Part shown: positions 34,565 to 42,299 of the stretch, one piece after another | Layout of the letters: each line of letters begins with the position of its first letter | Position numbering within the stretch: position 1 is the first letter of the stretch | From: Oscillospiraceae bacterium | GTDB taxonomy: Bacteria; Bacillota; Clostridia; Oscillospirales; Acutalibacteraceae | NCBI GenBank assembly: GCA_015065765.1 | Contig: SVPP01000001.1 | Location: 62,001 to 126,000, forward strand | Length of the DNA stretch: 64,000 nucleotides | Reading direction: 5' to 3' | Program-made: the position numbers and the translations under genes | Notes under the pieces: model-generated | The model's input: the letters and a program-made list of their open reading frames with translations, nothing else | Database searches by the model: none | What the model was told of the DNA's origin: nothing

Positions 34565-34999
34565 ATGAAAAAATATATTTCTCACAGTCCAACAGATACT
34601 GAAAATATCGCCTCAGAGATTGCAGTGTCTTTAAAGGGTAATGAGGTACTCGCGATGTTCGGTACTCTCGGAATGGGTAAAACAGCTTTTGTAAGAGGAC
34701 TTGCAAGAGGACTTGGCAACACTTCAGAAATCAGCAGTCCTACTTTTGCAATTGTTCACGATTACGGCGGAAATCCACATCTTTATCATTTTGATATGTA
34801 CAGAATAAACACATGGGATGATTTATATTCCACAGGTTTTTTTGATTATCTCGATATGGGTGGAGTTCTTGCTGTTGAATGGAGCGAAAACATTGAAAAC
34901 GTTTTGCCTGAAGGATATATCAGAATTCAGTTTGAAAAAGGTGATAATGACAATGACAGAATTATTACTGTCTATGAGTCAGGGGAGGCAAATACATAA
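34565..34999 (+). CDS. tsaE: tRNA t6A37 synthesis ATPase TsaE
   Basis: The 144-residue ATPase works with TsaB and TsaD to transfer threonylcarbamoyl to A37 of ANN-decoding tRNAs. The P-loop is degenerate in the family-typical way (FGTLGMGKTAFVRGLARGLG), followed by SSPTFAIVHDY and HFDMYRI, and VEWSENIENVLPE near the end. GAGG precedes the ATG. It directly abuts tsaB. Confidence 0.95.
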   Translation: MKKYISHSPTDTENIASEIAVSLKGNEVLAMFGTLGMGKTAFVRGLARGLGNTSEISSPTFAIVHDYGGNPHLYHFDMYRINTWDDLYSTGFFDYLDMGGVLAVEWSENIENVLPEGYIRIQFEKGDNDNDRIITVYESGEANT

Positions 35000-35701
35000 A
35001 TGACAATTTTAGGCGTAGAAAGCTCGGCAACTGCAGTGAGTGCAGCTATTATAAAGGATGGAAAGCTTCTGAGTGAGATTTTTTCTGATACAGGGCTTAC
35101 ACATAGCCAGACGCTTCTTCCGATGATAGAAAGCTGTATCAAAAATGCAGGTATCTGTGTTGAATATATCGATAGTATTGCAGTTGCAAATGGTCCCGGT
35201 TCATTTACAGGTGTGAGAATCGGTATTGCAACCGTAAAGGGACTTGCCTTTACAAATAACATTCCTTGTGTTCAGGTTTCAACGCTGGAAAGTATGGCGT
35301 ACAATATTCCAATTTTCGGCGGAATCATCTGCTCTGTCATGGATGCAAGATGTAATCAGGTTTATACGGCTTTTTTTGAAAACACAGATGGATGTAAAGT
35401 AAATCGCTTGTCAGAAGATACGGCGATTTCTATTGATGAGCTTGGTGAAAAAATAACAAATTACGGAAAAGCTGTAATTCTTGTTGGTGACGGTGCAGAA
35501 ATATGTTATAATAAGCTGAAAGATAAAGTTACTTCTTTATATATTGCGCCGATAAATATACGTAAACAGAAAGCTTCATCTGTTGCTCTGTGTTCGATGA
35601 ATCATGAAGGTATGGATGCTGAAAAAATTGCAGTAAATTATATCCGCCTTCCTCAGGCACAGAGAGAACTTGCAAAAAAACAAAATCTCAGTAAAAACTA
35701 A
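35000..35701 (+). CDS. tsaB: tRNA t6A37 synthesis protein TsaB
   Basis: The 233-residue ASKHA-fold partner of TsaD shows ILGVESSATAVSAAI at the N-terminus, HSQTLLPMI, and ANGPGSFTGVRIGIATVKGLA, the TsaB signature. The ATG follows the tsaE stop with no gap; AGGGGAGG lies inside the end of tsaE. The usual next genes, rimI and tsaD, are not here. Confidence 0.94.
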   Translation: MTILGVESSATAVSAAIIKDGKLLSEIFSDTGLTHSQTLLPMIESCIKNAGICVEYIDSIAVANGPGSFTGVRIGIATVKGLAFTNNIPCVQVSTLESMAYNIPIFGGIICSVMDARCNQVYTAFFENTDGCKVNRLSEDTAISIDELGEKITNYGKAVILVGDGAEICYNKLKDKVTSLYIAPINIRKQKASSVALCSMNHEGMDAEKIAVNYIRLPQAQRELAKKQNLSKN

Positions 35702-35717
35702 TTGGAGGTATACTACT

Positions 35718-36158
35718 ATGGTAGCAATCGGATGTGACCACGGCGGTTACGAGTTAAAAAAAGAAATTATAGCACACCTTACCAAAAATGGTGTTGAATT
35801 TAAGGATTTCGGCACATATGACGGAAACAGTGTGGATTATCCTGATATTGCGAAGCTTGTGTGTAAAAGTATTCTCAGTGGTGAGTGTGAAAACGGAATT
35901 CTTGTTTGCGGAACGGGTATAGGAATTTCAATCGCCGCAAATAAACATAAAGGTATCCGTGCTGCAGTATGTTCAGATGAATTCTCTGCTAAGTTCACAA
36001 GATTGCACAATGATGCTAATGTTCTTTGTCTGGGAGGCAGAGTTGTAGGCCCAGGTCTTGCATGTGAGCTTGTTGATATTTTCCTTTCAACCGGCTTTGA
36101 AGGCGGCAGGCATGCGTTAAGAGTGGATAAAATTACTGCTATAGAAAATGAAAACTAA
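35718..36158 (+). CDS. rpiB: Ribose-5-phosphate isomerase B
   Basis: The 146-residue enzyme interconverts ribose 5-phosphate and ribulose 5-phosphate. It has IGCDHGGYELK, DYPDIAKLVC, VCGTGIGISIAANKHKGIRAAVC and HNDANVLCLGGR, all RpiB/LacAB motifs. I choose ATG 35718 with TTGGAGG (35702-35708); a longer frame overlapping tsaB has no such site. Ribose 5-phosphate feeds PRPP, which the neighbouring Upp uses. Confidence 0.94.
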   Translation: MVAIGCDHGGYELKKEIIAHLTKNGVEFKDFGTYDGNSVDYPDIAKLVCKSILSGECENGILVCGTGIGISIAANKHKGIRAAVCSDEFSAKFTRLHNDANVLCLGGRVVGPGLACELVDIFLSTGFEGGRHALRVDKITAIENEN

Positions 36159-36179
36159 TCTTATACGGAGGTAATTATC

Positions 36180-36812
36180 ATGGACAAAAATGTAACAATT
36201 ACTAATCATCCGCTTATTCAGCACAAGCTTACTCTTATGCGAAAAACCTGCACAGCTTCCAATGAATTCAGAGCATTGGTCAGCGAGATAGCGATGCTTA
36301 TGTGCTACGAGGCAACAAGAGATCTTCCTCTTAAGGAAATCGAAATTGAAACACCAATCTGTAAAACAACTAAAAATGTTCTTGCAGGTAAAAAACTTGC
36401 TTTTGTTCCTATTCTCAGAGCAGGACTCGGTATGGTTGATGGCGTTTTGTCACTCGTACCTTCTGCGAGAGTTGGTCATATTGGTCTTTACAGGGACCCT
36501 GAAACACTCAAGCCTGTTGAATATTACTGCAAGCTTCCTGCAGATATTCATGAACGTGAAGTAATTGTTTTGGATCCTATGCTTGCTACGGGCGGCAGTG
36601 CAATTGATGCTATTTCTCAGATAAAGAAAAGGGGACCGAAATCAATTAAATTCATGGGCATTATAGGTGCTCCTGAAGGTCTTGAAGCACTTTGCAAGGC
36701 ACATCCCGATGTTCAGATATATCTTGCTGCTCTTGATGAAAAACTTAATGACCATGGTTATATTGTTCCGGGTCTCGGAGACGCAGGCGACAGAATTTTC
36801 GGTACAAAATAA
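36180..36812 (+). CDS. upp: Uracil phosphoribosyltransferase
   Basis: Salvages uracil with PRPP to UMP. The 210-residue protein has [25 protein letters not shown], the PRPP-binding [14 protein letters not shown] and the C-terminal uracil-binding [16 protein letters not shown]. Length and motifs are complete. ACGGAGG (36166-36172) precedes the ATG. The gene ends before a hairpin shared with spoIIM. Confidence 0.97.
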   Translation: MDKNVTITNHPLIQHKLTLMRKTCTASNEFRALVSEIAMLMCYEATRDLPLKEIEIETPICKTTKNVLAGKKLAFVPILRAGLGMVDGVLSLVPSARVGHIGLYRDPETLKPVEYYCKLPADIHEREVIVLDPMLATGGSAIDAISQIKKRGPKSIKFMGIIGAPEGLEALCKAHPDVQIYLAALDEKLNDHGYIVPGLGDAGDRIFGTK

Positions 36813-36831
36813 AATTTAATCATAAAAATAT

Positions 36832-36881
36832 CCTCCTTGAATATATTTGACTTGAGAAGTTAAAATTCAAGGAGGTTTTTT
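36832..36881 (+). terminator. upp terminator whose right arm is the spoIIM ribosome binding site
   Basis: CCTCCTTGAA (36832-36841) pairs perfectly with TTCAAGGAGG (36866-36875), followed by TTTTTT. The right arm contains AAGGAGG, which is also the Shine-Dalgarno of spoIIM seven bases before its ATG. A transcript from upstream would either stop here or hide the site; one starting inside the 24-base loop would leave it free. Confidence 0.82.
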
Positions 36882-36882
36882 C

Positions 36883-37527
36883 ATGGATGTAAAAATTATC
36901 AGGACAAACCATAAAAGAAGAGGTCACGTAAGCGGATTCATTTTTGAAGTAAGAAAGCATACATTGATTCTTCTGATGTTTCTTTTGTTGTTTGCCGGAC
37001 TTTTGTGCGGTAATTTTGCCGTGTCGGGAAGTGAAAGCATCTTTGATTCAATTGGAGAACTTTTCAGCAGCCATATCACTTCACTGAACAGGCAGACTTT
37101 TCTTAAAAGTTTTTTCTATAATGCTGTTGTAAACGTAGGACTTGTTTTGCTGAATTTTATTTTTGGTCTGTGTGCAATCGGTTTTCCTGTTTCGCTGGTA
37201 TCTGTATTCGGTAAAGGACTCAGCATCGGTGCTCTCAGTTCATATATGTATTCTTCCTTTTCACTTAAGGGCTTTGGTTATTGTATGCTGGTAGTCTATC
37301 CTGTTCAGATAATTGCTTGTCTTTTATTACTCAAAACAGGGCAGGAGAGTTTTTCAATGTCCTTATCTCTGCTCAGAATACTGACAGAAAGACAACAGAG
37401 CAATATGTTACAGACTGATATACATAAATATTTAATACGTTTTATAGCAATTATTATTATTAATCTGATTTTATCGGTTTTTTCTGCACTGATGAATATT
37501 TATGTTACGAAATTTTTTAATTTTTAA
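36883..37527 (+). CDS. spoIIM: Stage II sporulation protein M
   Basis: The 214-residue membrane protein has about five hydrophobic segments and the SpoIIM domain (FGLCAIGFPVSLVSVFGKGLSIGALSSYMYSSF in pieces over residues 88-125). With SpoIID and SpoIIP it drives septal peptidoglycan remodelling and engulfment of the forespore. It is expected to be expressed in the mother cell. No clear sigma-E promoter is visible to me. Its stop codon overlaps that of the convergent recombinase gene. Confidence 0.9.
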   Translation: MDVKIIRTNHKRRGHVSGFIFEVRKHTLILLMFLLLFAGLLCGNFAVSGSESIFDSIGELFSSHITSLNRQTFLKSFFYNAVVNVGLVLLNFIFGLCAIGFPVSLVSVFGKGLSIGALSSYMYSSFSLKGFGYCMLVVYPVQIIACLLLLKTGQESFSMSLSLLRILTERQQSNMLQTDIHKYLIRFIAIIIINLILSVFSALMNIYVTKFFNF

Positions 37528-38516
37528 TCTTCATCATCAGTAACTGCAGTATTAAGAGGATTCAGATTTACTGCATTCCGGAGTTGATCATCAGCTACGT
37601 GTGTATAAATCTGAGTAGTAGATAAATTTTCATGGCCTAAAATTTCTTTAAGCAACAAAACATCAACATCACCATATCTGTACATAAGTGTAGCTGCTGT
37701 ATGTCTGAGTTTGTGTGTAGAAAAACCAAGGTCAGCAAGACCTGATTTCTGCAAAGCGTTTTCAACAATATTCTGAACAGTTCTTCTGCTGATTCTCTGC
37801 TTGTTCCTGCTGATGAAAAGAGCCTCTCGGTCTTTTACACCGTCAACAGGACGGACTTTCAGGTAGTTGTTAAGTGCTGTAATGCAAGCGGAATTCAGGT
37901 AAACTATACGCTCTTTGTTGCCTTTACCTGTAACTGTCATTGAGTTATCATCATGTATATGCCTCAGATCCAGACCGACTAATTCTGCAAGTCTGAGACC
38001 GCAATTCAGAAACAGTGTAAGAATACAGAAATCACGCTCTTTATTCGGATTTGAATCATTGTAAACACAGTTGAGTAAAACTCTGCTTTGTTCAAGAGAT
38101 AAATATTTTGGCAGCGTTTTCTTTAGTTTCGGGGCTTCAAGTTCTCTGAATGGGTTTTCTTTGATAACTTTTTCTCTTGTATCAAGATATTTGAAGAAGG
38201 ATTTAAGAGATGTTACTTTTCTCGCTCTTGCGGTGGCATCGTTATTTCTTTCGTTTTTGCAATAAAGAAGGAATTCGTATCCGTCATTCAGAGTAATTTC
38301 ATCAAGAAATTTTGCGTCAATATCTGAAATGTCAATTTCGTCAAACTGTACGCTTTTATCTACAAGCTTGTGAGTGATTTTCATGTATCTGAGAAATGTT
38401 CTCAGGTCAGACGCGTATTCAAGAACGGTAAGTGATGATTTATTGCGCACTACTTCAAGATATGTAAGAAAACTTCTGAGGAGCTGAGGTAAAGTCACAA
38501 AATCTTCTCGTTTCAT
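37524..38516 (-). CDS. Tyrosine recombinase, XerC/XerD type
   Basis: The 330-residue protein has an N-terminal SAM-like core-binding domain (about 1-120; FLTYLEVVRNKSSLTVLEYASDLRTFLRYM) and a C-terminal catalytic domain. The catalytic set is complete: Arg in NCGLRLAELVGL, Lys in TGKGNKERIV, HKLRH, HENLSTTQIY with His and the Tyr nucleophile. It is likely to resolve chromosome dimers, since no phage or element genes lie near. It is the last gene after metG and tatD. Confidence 0.9.
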   Translation of the reverse strand: MKREDFVTLPQLLRSFLTYLEVVRNKSSLTVLEYASDLRTFLRYMKITHKLVDKSVQFDEIDISDIDAKFLDEITLNDGYEFLLYCKNERNNDATARARKVTSLKSFFKYLDTREKVIKENPFRELEAPKLKKTLPKYLSLEQSRVLLNCVYNDSNPNKERDFCILTLFLNCGLRLAELVGLDLRHIHDDNSMTVTGKGNKERIVYLNSACITALNNYLKVRPVDGVKDREALFISRNKQRISRRTVQNIVENALQKSGLADLGFSTHKLRHTAATLMYRYGDVDVLLLKEILGHENLSTTQIYTHVADDQLRNAVNLNPLNTAVTDDED

Positions 38517-38525
38517 ATTTTTCTC

Positions 38526-39287
38526 CTATATACCAAATAATTCCTTTGTGTTCTGACAGGCGGTATTTACTACAGTTTCATAATCGAGATTTTTGATTTC
38601 AGCAATTTTCAGCGCTGTATATTCAATCATATCTGATGTGCATCTTTTTCCTCGCATAGGAACGGGGGACATGTAAGGTGCATCAGTTTCAAGAAGTATT
38701 TTTTCCATGGGAGTAAAAGCCGCAACTTCGACAGGCTTCACAGCGTTTTTGAATGTCACAGCACCACCAAGGCCGATATACATACCCATCTTTACTGTTT
38801 CTTTTGCAAGCTCAACGCTGCCTGAAAAACAGTGAACGACGCCTTTAGGCTGATATTTGCGAAGGATTTTATATGTTTCTTCGTGAGCTTCTCTGTCATG
38901 GACAATAATCGGAATATCGAGTTCCTTTGAAAGTTTTACTTGTCTTTCAAACATTTCAATCTGTTTCTCTCTCGGCGAAAAATCATAATGAAAATCAAGT
39001 CCGATTTCGCCGATAGCTACTACTTTCTTTTTATCGAGAAGCTTGATGATTTCTGAAAAATCTTCGTCAGCCACGTCTTCCGCTTCATGAGGATGAACAC
39101 CCACAGCGGCATAAATCCCTTCATATTCATTTGCAAGTTCAACGCTCATCAAAGATGATTTCAAGTCACAACCGCAGTTTATAATACCGCAGACTTTATC
39201 CGAAAACAGACCGTCAAGTATTTCCCGACGGTCTGTTTCAAATTTTTCATCATCATAATGAGCGTGAGAATCAAATATATTTCCCAT
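38526..39287 (-). CDS. tatD: TatD family metal-dependent hydrolase
   Basis: The 253-residue TIM-barrel nuclease has IFDSHAHYDDEKF, GEIGLDFHYDFSPREKQ, VHDREAHEET, HCFSGSVELAKE and LETDAPYMSPVPMRGKR, which carry the metal ligands of the family. ATG 39287 is preferred because AAGGTGA lies seven bases upstream; GTG 39296 overlaps that site. It is 18 bases after metG, as in many Firmicutes. Confidence 0.94.
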   Translation of the reverse strand: MGNIFDSHAHYDDEKFETDRREILDGLFSDKVCGIINCGCDLKSSLMSVELANEYEGIYAAVGVHPHEAEDVADEDFSEIIKLLDKKKVVAIGEIGLDFHYDFSPREKQIEMFERQVKLSKELDIPIIVHDREAHEETYKILRKYQPKGVVHCFSGSVELAKETVKMGMYIGLGGAVTFKNAVKPVEVAAFTPMEKILLETDAPYMSPVPMRGKRCTSDMIEYTALKIAEIKNLDYETVVNTACQNTKELFGI

Positions 39288-39305
39288 TTTGCTCACCTTT
39301 ATATT

Positions 39306-41234
39306 TTATCTGATTTTTGCACCAACAGGCATGTTGTCAACAAAAATTACTTTAACATCGTTTTCATCGCAATCTGCTGCGAGAATCATACCCTGACTTT
39401 CAACGCCGCAAAGTGTTGCGGGTTTAAGGTTAGAAACAACGATAACATTGTGTCCGATAAGCTCATCAGGCTTATACCAGGGTGCAATGCCTGAAGCCAC
39501 TGTTCTCGGATTTGCAGTGCCGTCATCGAGAGTAAGTTTCAGAAGTTTTTTCGCTTTCTTTACAGGTTCACATTCTGTAATTTTAGCAACTCTCAGGTCA
39601 ACTTTCGCAAAATCATCAATACCAATTTTTGCTATTCCGTCAAGAACAAGTTTTTCTTCTTCCTGAACAGCCTTGTTTTGCTCCTCAATTTCTGCAAGCA
39701 TTTTTTCAGCATCGATTCTGTTAAAGAGGGGAGAAGGAGCAGTAACTTTATTGTCCTTTTCGAGTCCACCGAAAGCTTTGAGTGTATCATAATCTTTTAC
39801 GGAAGTATTGAGCTGAGCAAAAATTTTCTCAGAAGTTTCGGGCATAAAGGGTGAAAGAAGAATTGCAGTAAATCTGATGCTTTCAAGAAGATTATAAAGC
39901 ACAGTTGCAAGTCTTGCTTTTTTCTCTTCGTCTTTTGCAAGTGCCCAGGGCATAGTTTCATCAATGTATTTGTTGCTTCTCTTAGCAAGTGAAATAATTG
40001 CATCAAGAGCATCGCTGATTCTGTACTGAGAAATCAGCTCATCTACCTTTGAAACTGTAGAAAGAGCAAGGGAAATAAGCTCATCGTCAACATCTTCTTT
40101 GATTTCAGGATTTGTAATCACGCCGTCAAAGTATTTGTTTGTCATTGCAATAGTTCTGTTTACAAGGTTGCCGAGTGTATTTGCAAGGTCTGAATTGTAT
40201 CTTTCAATAATGGTTTCGTATGTGATTGAACCGTCAGAAGTATAGGGCATTTCTGAGAGGAGATAGTATCTTACTGCGTCAACACCGAGAAGTGATACAA
40301 GATCATCAGCATAAATCACGTTGCCTCGGCTCTTTGACATTTTGTCAGTACCGAAGAGAAGCCACGGATGACCAAATACCTGTTTCGGCAAAGGCTCACC
40401 GAGAGCCATAAGCATAATCGGCCAATAAATTGTATGGAAACGAACGATATCTTTACCGATAATATGCACATCTGCAGGCCAGTATTTCTTATACTGTTCA
40501 CTGCTGCCGTCAGGATCATAGCCAAGGGCAGTAATGTAGTTTGAAAGAGCGTCAATCCAGACATAAACAACATGCTTATCGTCAAAGCTTACGGGAATAC
40601 CCCATTTGAAAGAAGTTCTTGAAACGCAAAGGTCCTGAAGACCAGGCTTAATGAAGTTGTTAAGCATTTCCTTCTTTCTGCTTTCAGGGAAAATGAAGTT
40701 ATCGTTTTCTTCAATATATTCTTCAAGCTGCTTCTGATACTTTGAAAGGCGAAGGAAATATGCTTCTTCCTTAGCTTTTGTTACTTCTCTGCCGCAATCG
40801 GGACATTTTCCGTCAACAAGCTGAGATTCTGTCCAGAAGGATTCGCAGGGAGTGCAGTAGAGACCTTCATATTCACTTTTATAAATATCTCCCTGGTCAT
40901 AGAGTTTCTTGAAAATCTTCTGTACTGTTTTTTCGTGGTAGTCATCGGTTGTTCTGATAAAGTGGTCATATGTTGTGTTAAGTAAATCGCAGATACCTTT
41001 AATTTCACCTGCAACTTTATCAACATACTCTTTGGGAGTGACGTTTGCGGCTTTTGCATATTCTTCTATTTTCTGACCATGTTCATCAGTACCTGTGAGG
41101 AAAAATACATCGTAGCCCTGCATTCGTTTATAGCGAGCAAGGGCATCGGTGAGAACAATTTCATAACTGTTACCGATGTGAGGTTTTCTTGATGTGTAGG
41201 CAATAGCCGTTGTGATGTAGAATTTTTCTCTCAT
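39306..41234 (-). CDS. metG: Methionine--tRNA ligase with C-terminal tRNA-binding domain
   Basis: The 642-residue class I synthetase charges tRNA-Met. It has AYTSRKPHIGNSYE (HIGH motif as HIGN), a zinc site CTPCESFW..CPDCGRE with four Cys, the KMSKS loop DKMSKSRGN, an anticodon-binding domain and, from about residue 535, an OB-fold EMAP-II/Trbp111-like domain (KVDLRVAKI). I see no T-box in the 70 bases upstream; an AGAAAGG site precedes the ATG. Confidence 0.97.
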   Translation of the reverse strand: MREKFYITTAIAYTSRKPHIGNSYEIVLTDALARYKRMQGYDVFFLTGTDEHGQKIEEYAKAANVTPKEYVDKVAGEIKGICDLLNTTYDHFIRTTDDYHEKTVQKIFKKLYDQGDIYKSEYEGLYCTPCESFWTESQLVDGKCPDCGREVTKAKEEAYFLRLSKYQKQLEEYIEENDNFIFPESRKKEMLNNFIKPGLQDLCVSRTSFKWGIPVSFDDKHVVYVWIDALSNYITALGYDPDGSSEQYKKYWPADVHIIGKDIVRFHTIYWPIMLMALGEPLPKQVFGHPWLLFGTDKMSKSRGNVIYADDLVSLLGVDAVRYYLLSEMPYTSDGSITYETIIERYNSDLANTLGNLVNRTIAMTNKYFDGVITNPEIKEDVDDELISLALSTVSKVDELISQYRISDALDAIISLAKRSNKYIDETMPWALAKDEEKKARLATVLYNLLESIRFTAILLSPFMPETSEKIFAQLNTSVKDYDTLKAFGGLEKDNKVTAPSPLFNRIDAEKMLAEIEEQNKAVQEEEKLVLDGIAKIGIDDFAKVDLRVAKITECEPVKKAKKLLKLTLDDGTANPRTVASGIAPWYKPDELIGHNVIVVSNLKPATLCGVESQGMILAADCDENDVKVIFVDNMPVGAKIR

Positions 41235-41271
41235 AAAAATATTTCCTTTCTAAGATAAGTGCTAAAAACAA

Positions 41272-41292
41272 AGTGCCTCAGAAAGGCACCTT
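41272..41292 (-). terminator. Terminator of the SH3-domain protein gene
   Basis: On the minus strand AGGTGCCT pairs with AGGCACTT around a five-base loop and is followed by TGTTTTT. Confidence 0.82.
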
Positions 41293-41307
41293 GTTAAAAA
41301 TTTTTAA

Positions 41308-42201
41308 TTAACCCCAGCTGACAAAAGAGAGGCAGTCATTGGGAACCCATGTTACTGAGGTTTCGTAACCCTGTTTGACAACTTTACTATAATCGCCTTC
41401 AACAGCAACAACCTTAATCTGTTCACCAGGAACAAGAAGAAGGATTTTTACGGAAGAAGAGTCGGGACGTGAGGTTGCAAAAACATTATTGCTGCTTGAA
41501 ATCTTGCAGTTCATAACAGTTCCGCTACCTTTTTCTTTAAAGGCTTTAACGGCATCTGCATAGGATTTTATGCTACCGTCAGTCTGTGTTTTTTCTTCAG
41601 TTGTGCTTTCGGGTTTCTTTGTTGTTGTTTCTTTTTCAGTAACTTTTTCTGTTGTTTTTTCTTCAGATTTCTTTGTTGTGCTTTCTTCCTCGATAATCTG
41701 CAGATATTTGAGGTTGAGCCAACCATCCTTATCAAAGTTTGAAGTTTTGCACCATTCGCCATCTTCACTTATTTCTGCAATTACAATTTTTTCACCATCG
41801 GAAACAAGCTGATAGCCTGCAACATCATAGGTAGGCTTGCTTCTGAGATTGACGCCGGTACCTTCTTCTGTTTTCACAACACATTCCATACCTTTTTTGT
41901 ATTTGGAATCTTTCTTATCTGTTGTCTTTTCTGTTGTAGTTTCAACAGCACTTGTTGTTTCGTCAGGATCATTGATTCTGTCATGAATAATTGAAGAAAG
42001 CTTGATGATGCCGAAAATAAGACCGACAACAATTGTAGCTATTACGATAAATACGAAAAACGCACGGAAGAATCTTGCGGCTTTCTGTTTTCTTGAACCG
42101 CTCTGTCTTCTTTTGTATTCTTCGCTGCCGGGCGAATAATAATTAGCCTTATACTTTCCGTATTCATTTTTATAGTAATTGTAGTCATTTCTGTTAGCCA
42201 T
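41308..42201 (-). CDS. Membrane-anchored SH3-domain protein
   Basis: The 297-residue protein has a basic, Tyr-rich cytoplasmic head (1-43), one membrane helix (about 44-68), a bacterial SH3 domain (about 103-168; GTGVNLRSKPTYDVAGYQ), a low-complexity Thr/Lys/Glu linker (about 172-208) and a second SH3-like part at the C-terminus (GEQIKVVAVEGDYSKVV, ending CLSFVSWG). SH3b domains bind peptidoglycan, so it probably sits on the outer face of the membrane. No catalytic domain is visible, and the function is unknown. Confidence 0.82.
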   Translation of the reverse strand: MANRNDYNYYKNEYGKYKANYYSPGSEEYKRRQSGSRKQKAARFFRAFFVFIVIATIVVGLIFGIIKLSSIIHDRINDPDETTSAVETTTEKTTDKKDSKYKKGMECVVKTEEGTGVNLRSKPTYDVAGYQLVSDGEKIVIAEISEDGEWCKTSNFDKDGWLNLKYLQIIEEESTTKKSEEKTTEKVTEKETTTKKPESTTEEKTQTDGSIKSYADAVKAFKEKGSGTVMNCKISSSNNVFATSRPDSSSVKILLLVPGEQIKVVAVEGDYSKVVKQGYETSVTWVPNDCLSFVSWG

Positions 42202-42233
42202 AACTATATAACCTCACTTAAAATTATAAGTAA

Positions 42234-42262
42234 ATTATACAATGATATTCAAAAGTAGTCAA
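42234..42262 (-). promoter_or_regulatory. Sigma-A type promoter of the SH3-domain protein gene
   Basis: On the minus strand TTGACT (42262-42257) and TATAAT (42239-42234) are 17 bases apart. Confidence 0.8.
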
Positions 42263-42299
42263 GAAGAAAACGGGAATTTTTGCGATATAATGTCGATTG

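Noticed and set aside
37524-38516. Integrase of a mobile element
   Set aside because: The Xer-type recombinase is in an operon with metG and tatD, with no attachment repeats or phage genes near it.
41235-41307. T-box leader for metG
   Set aside because: Only about 70 bases separate the previous terminator and the start, with no specifier loop or TGG sequence.
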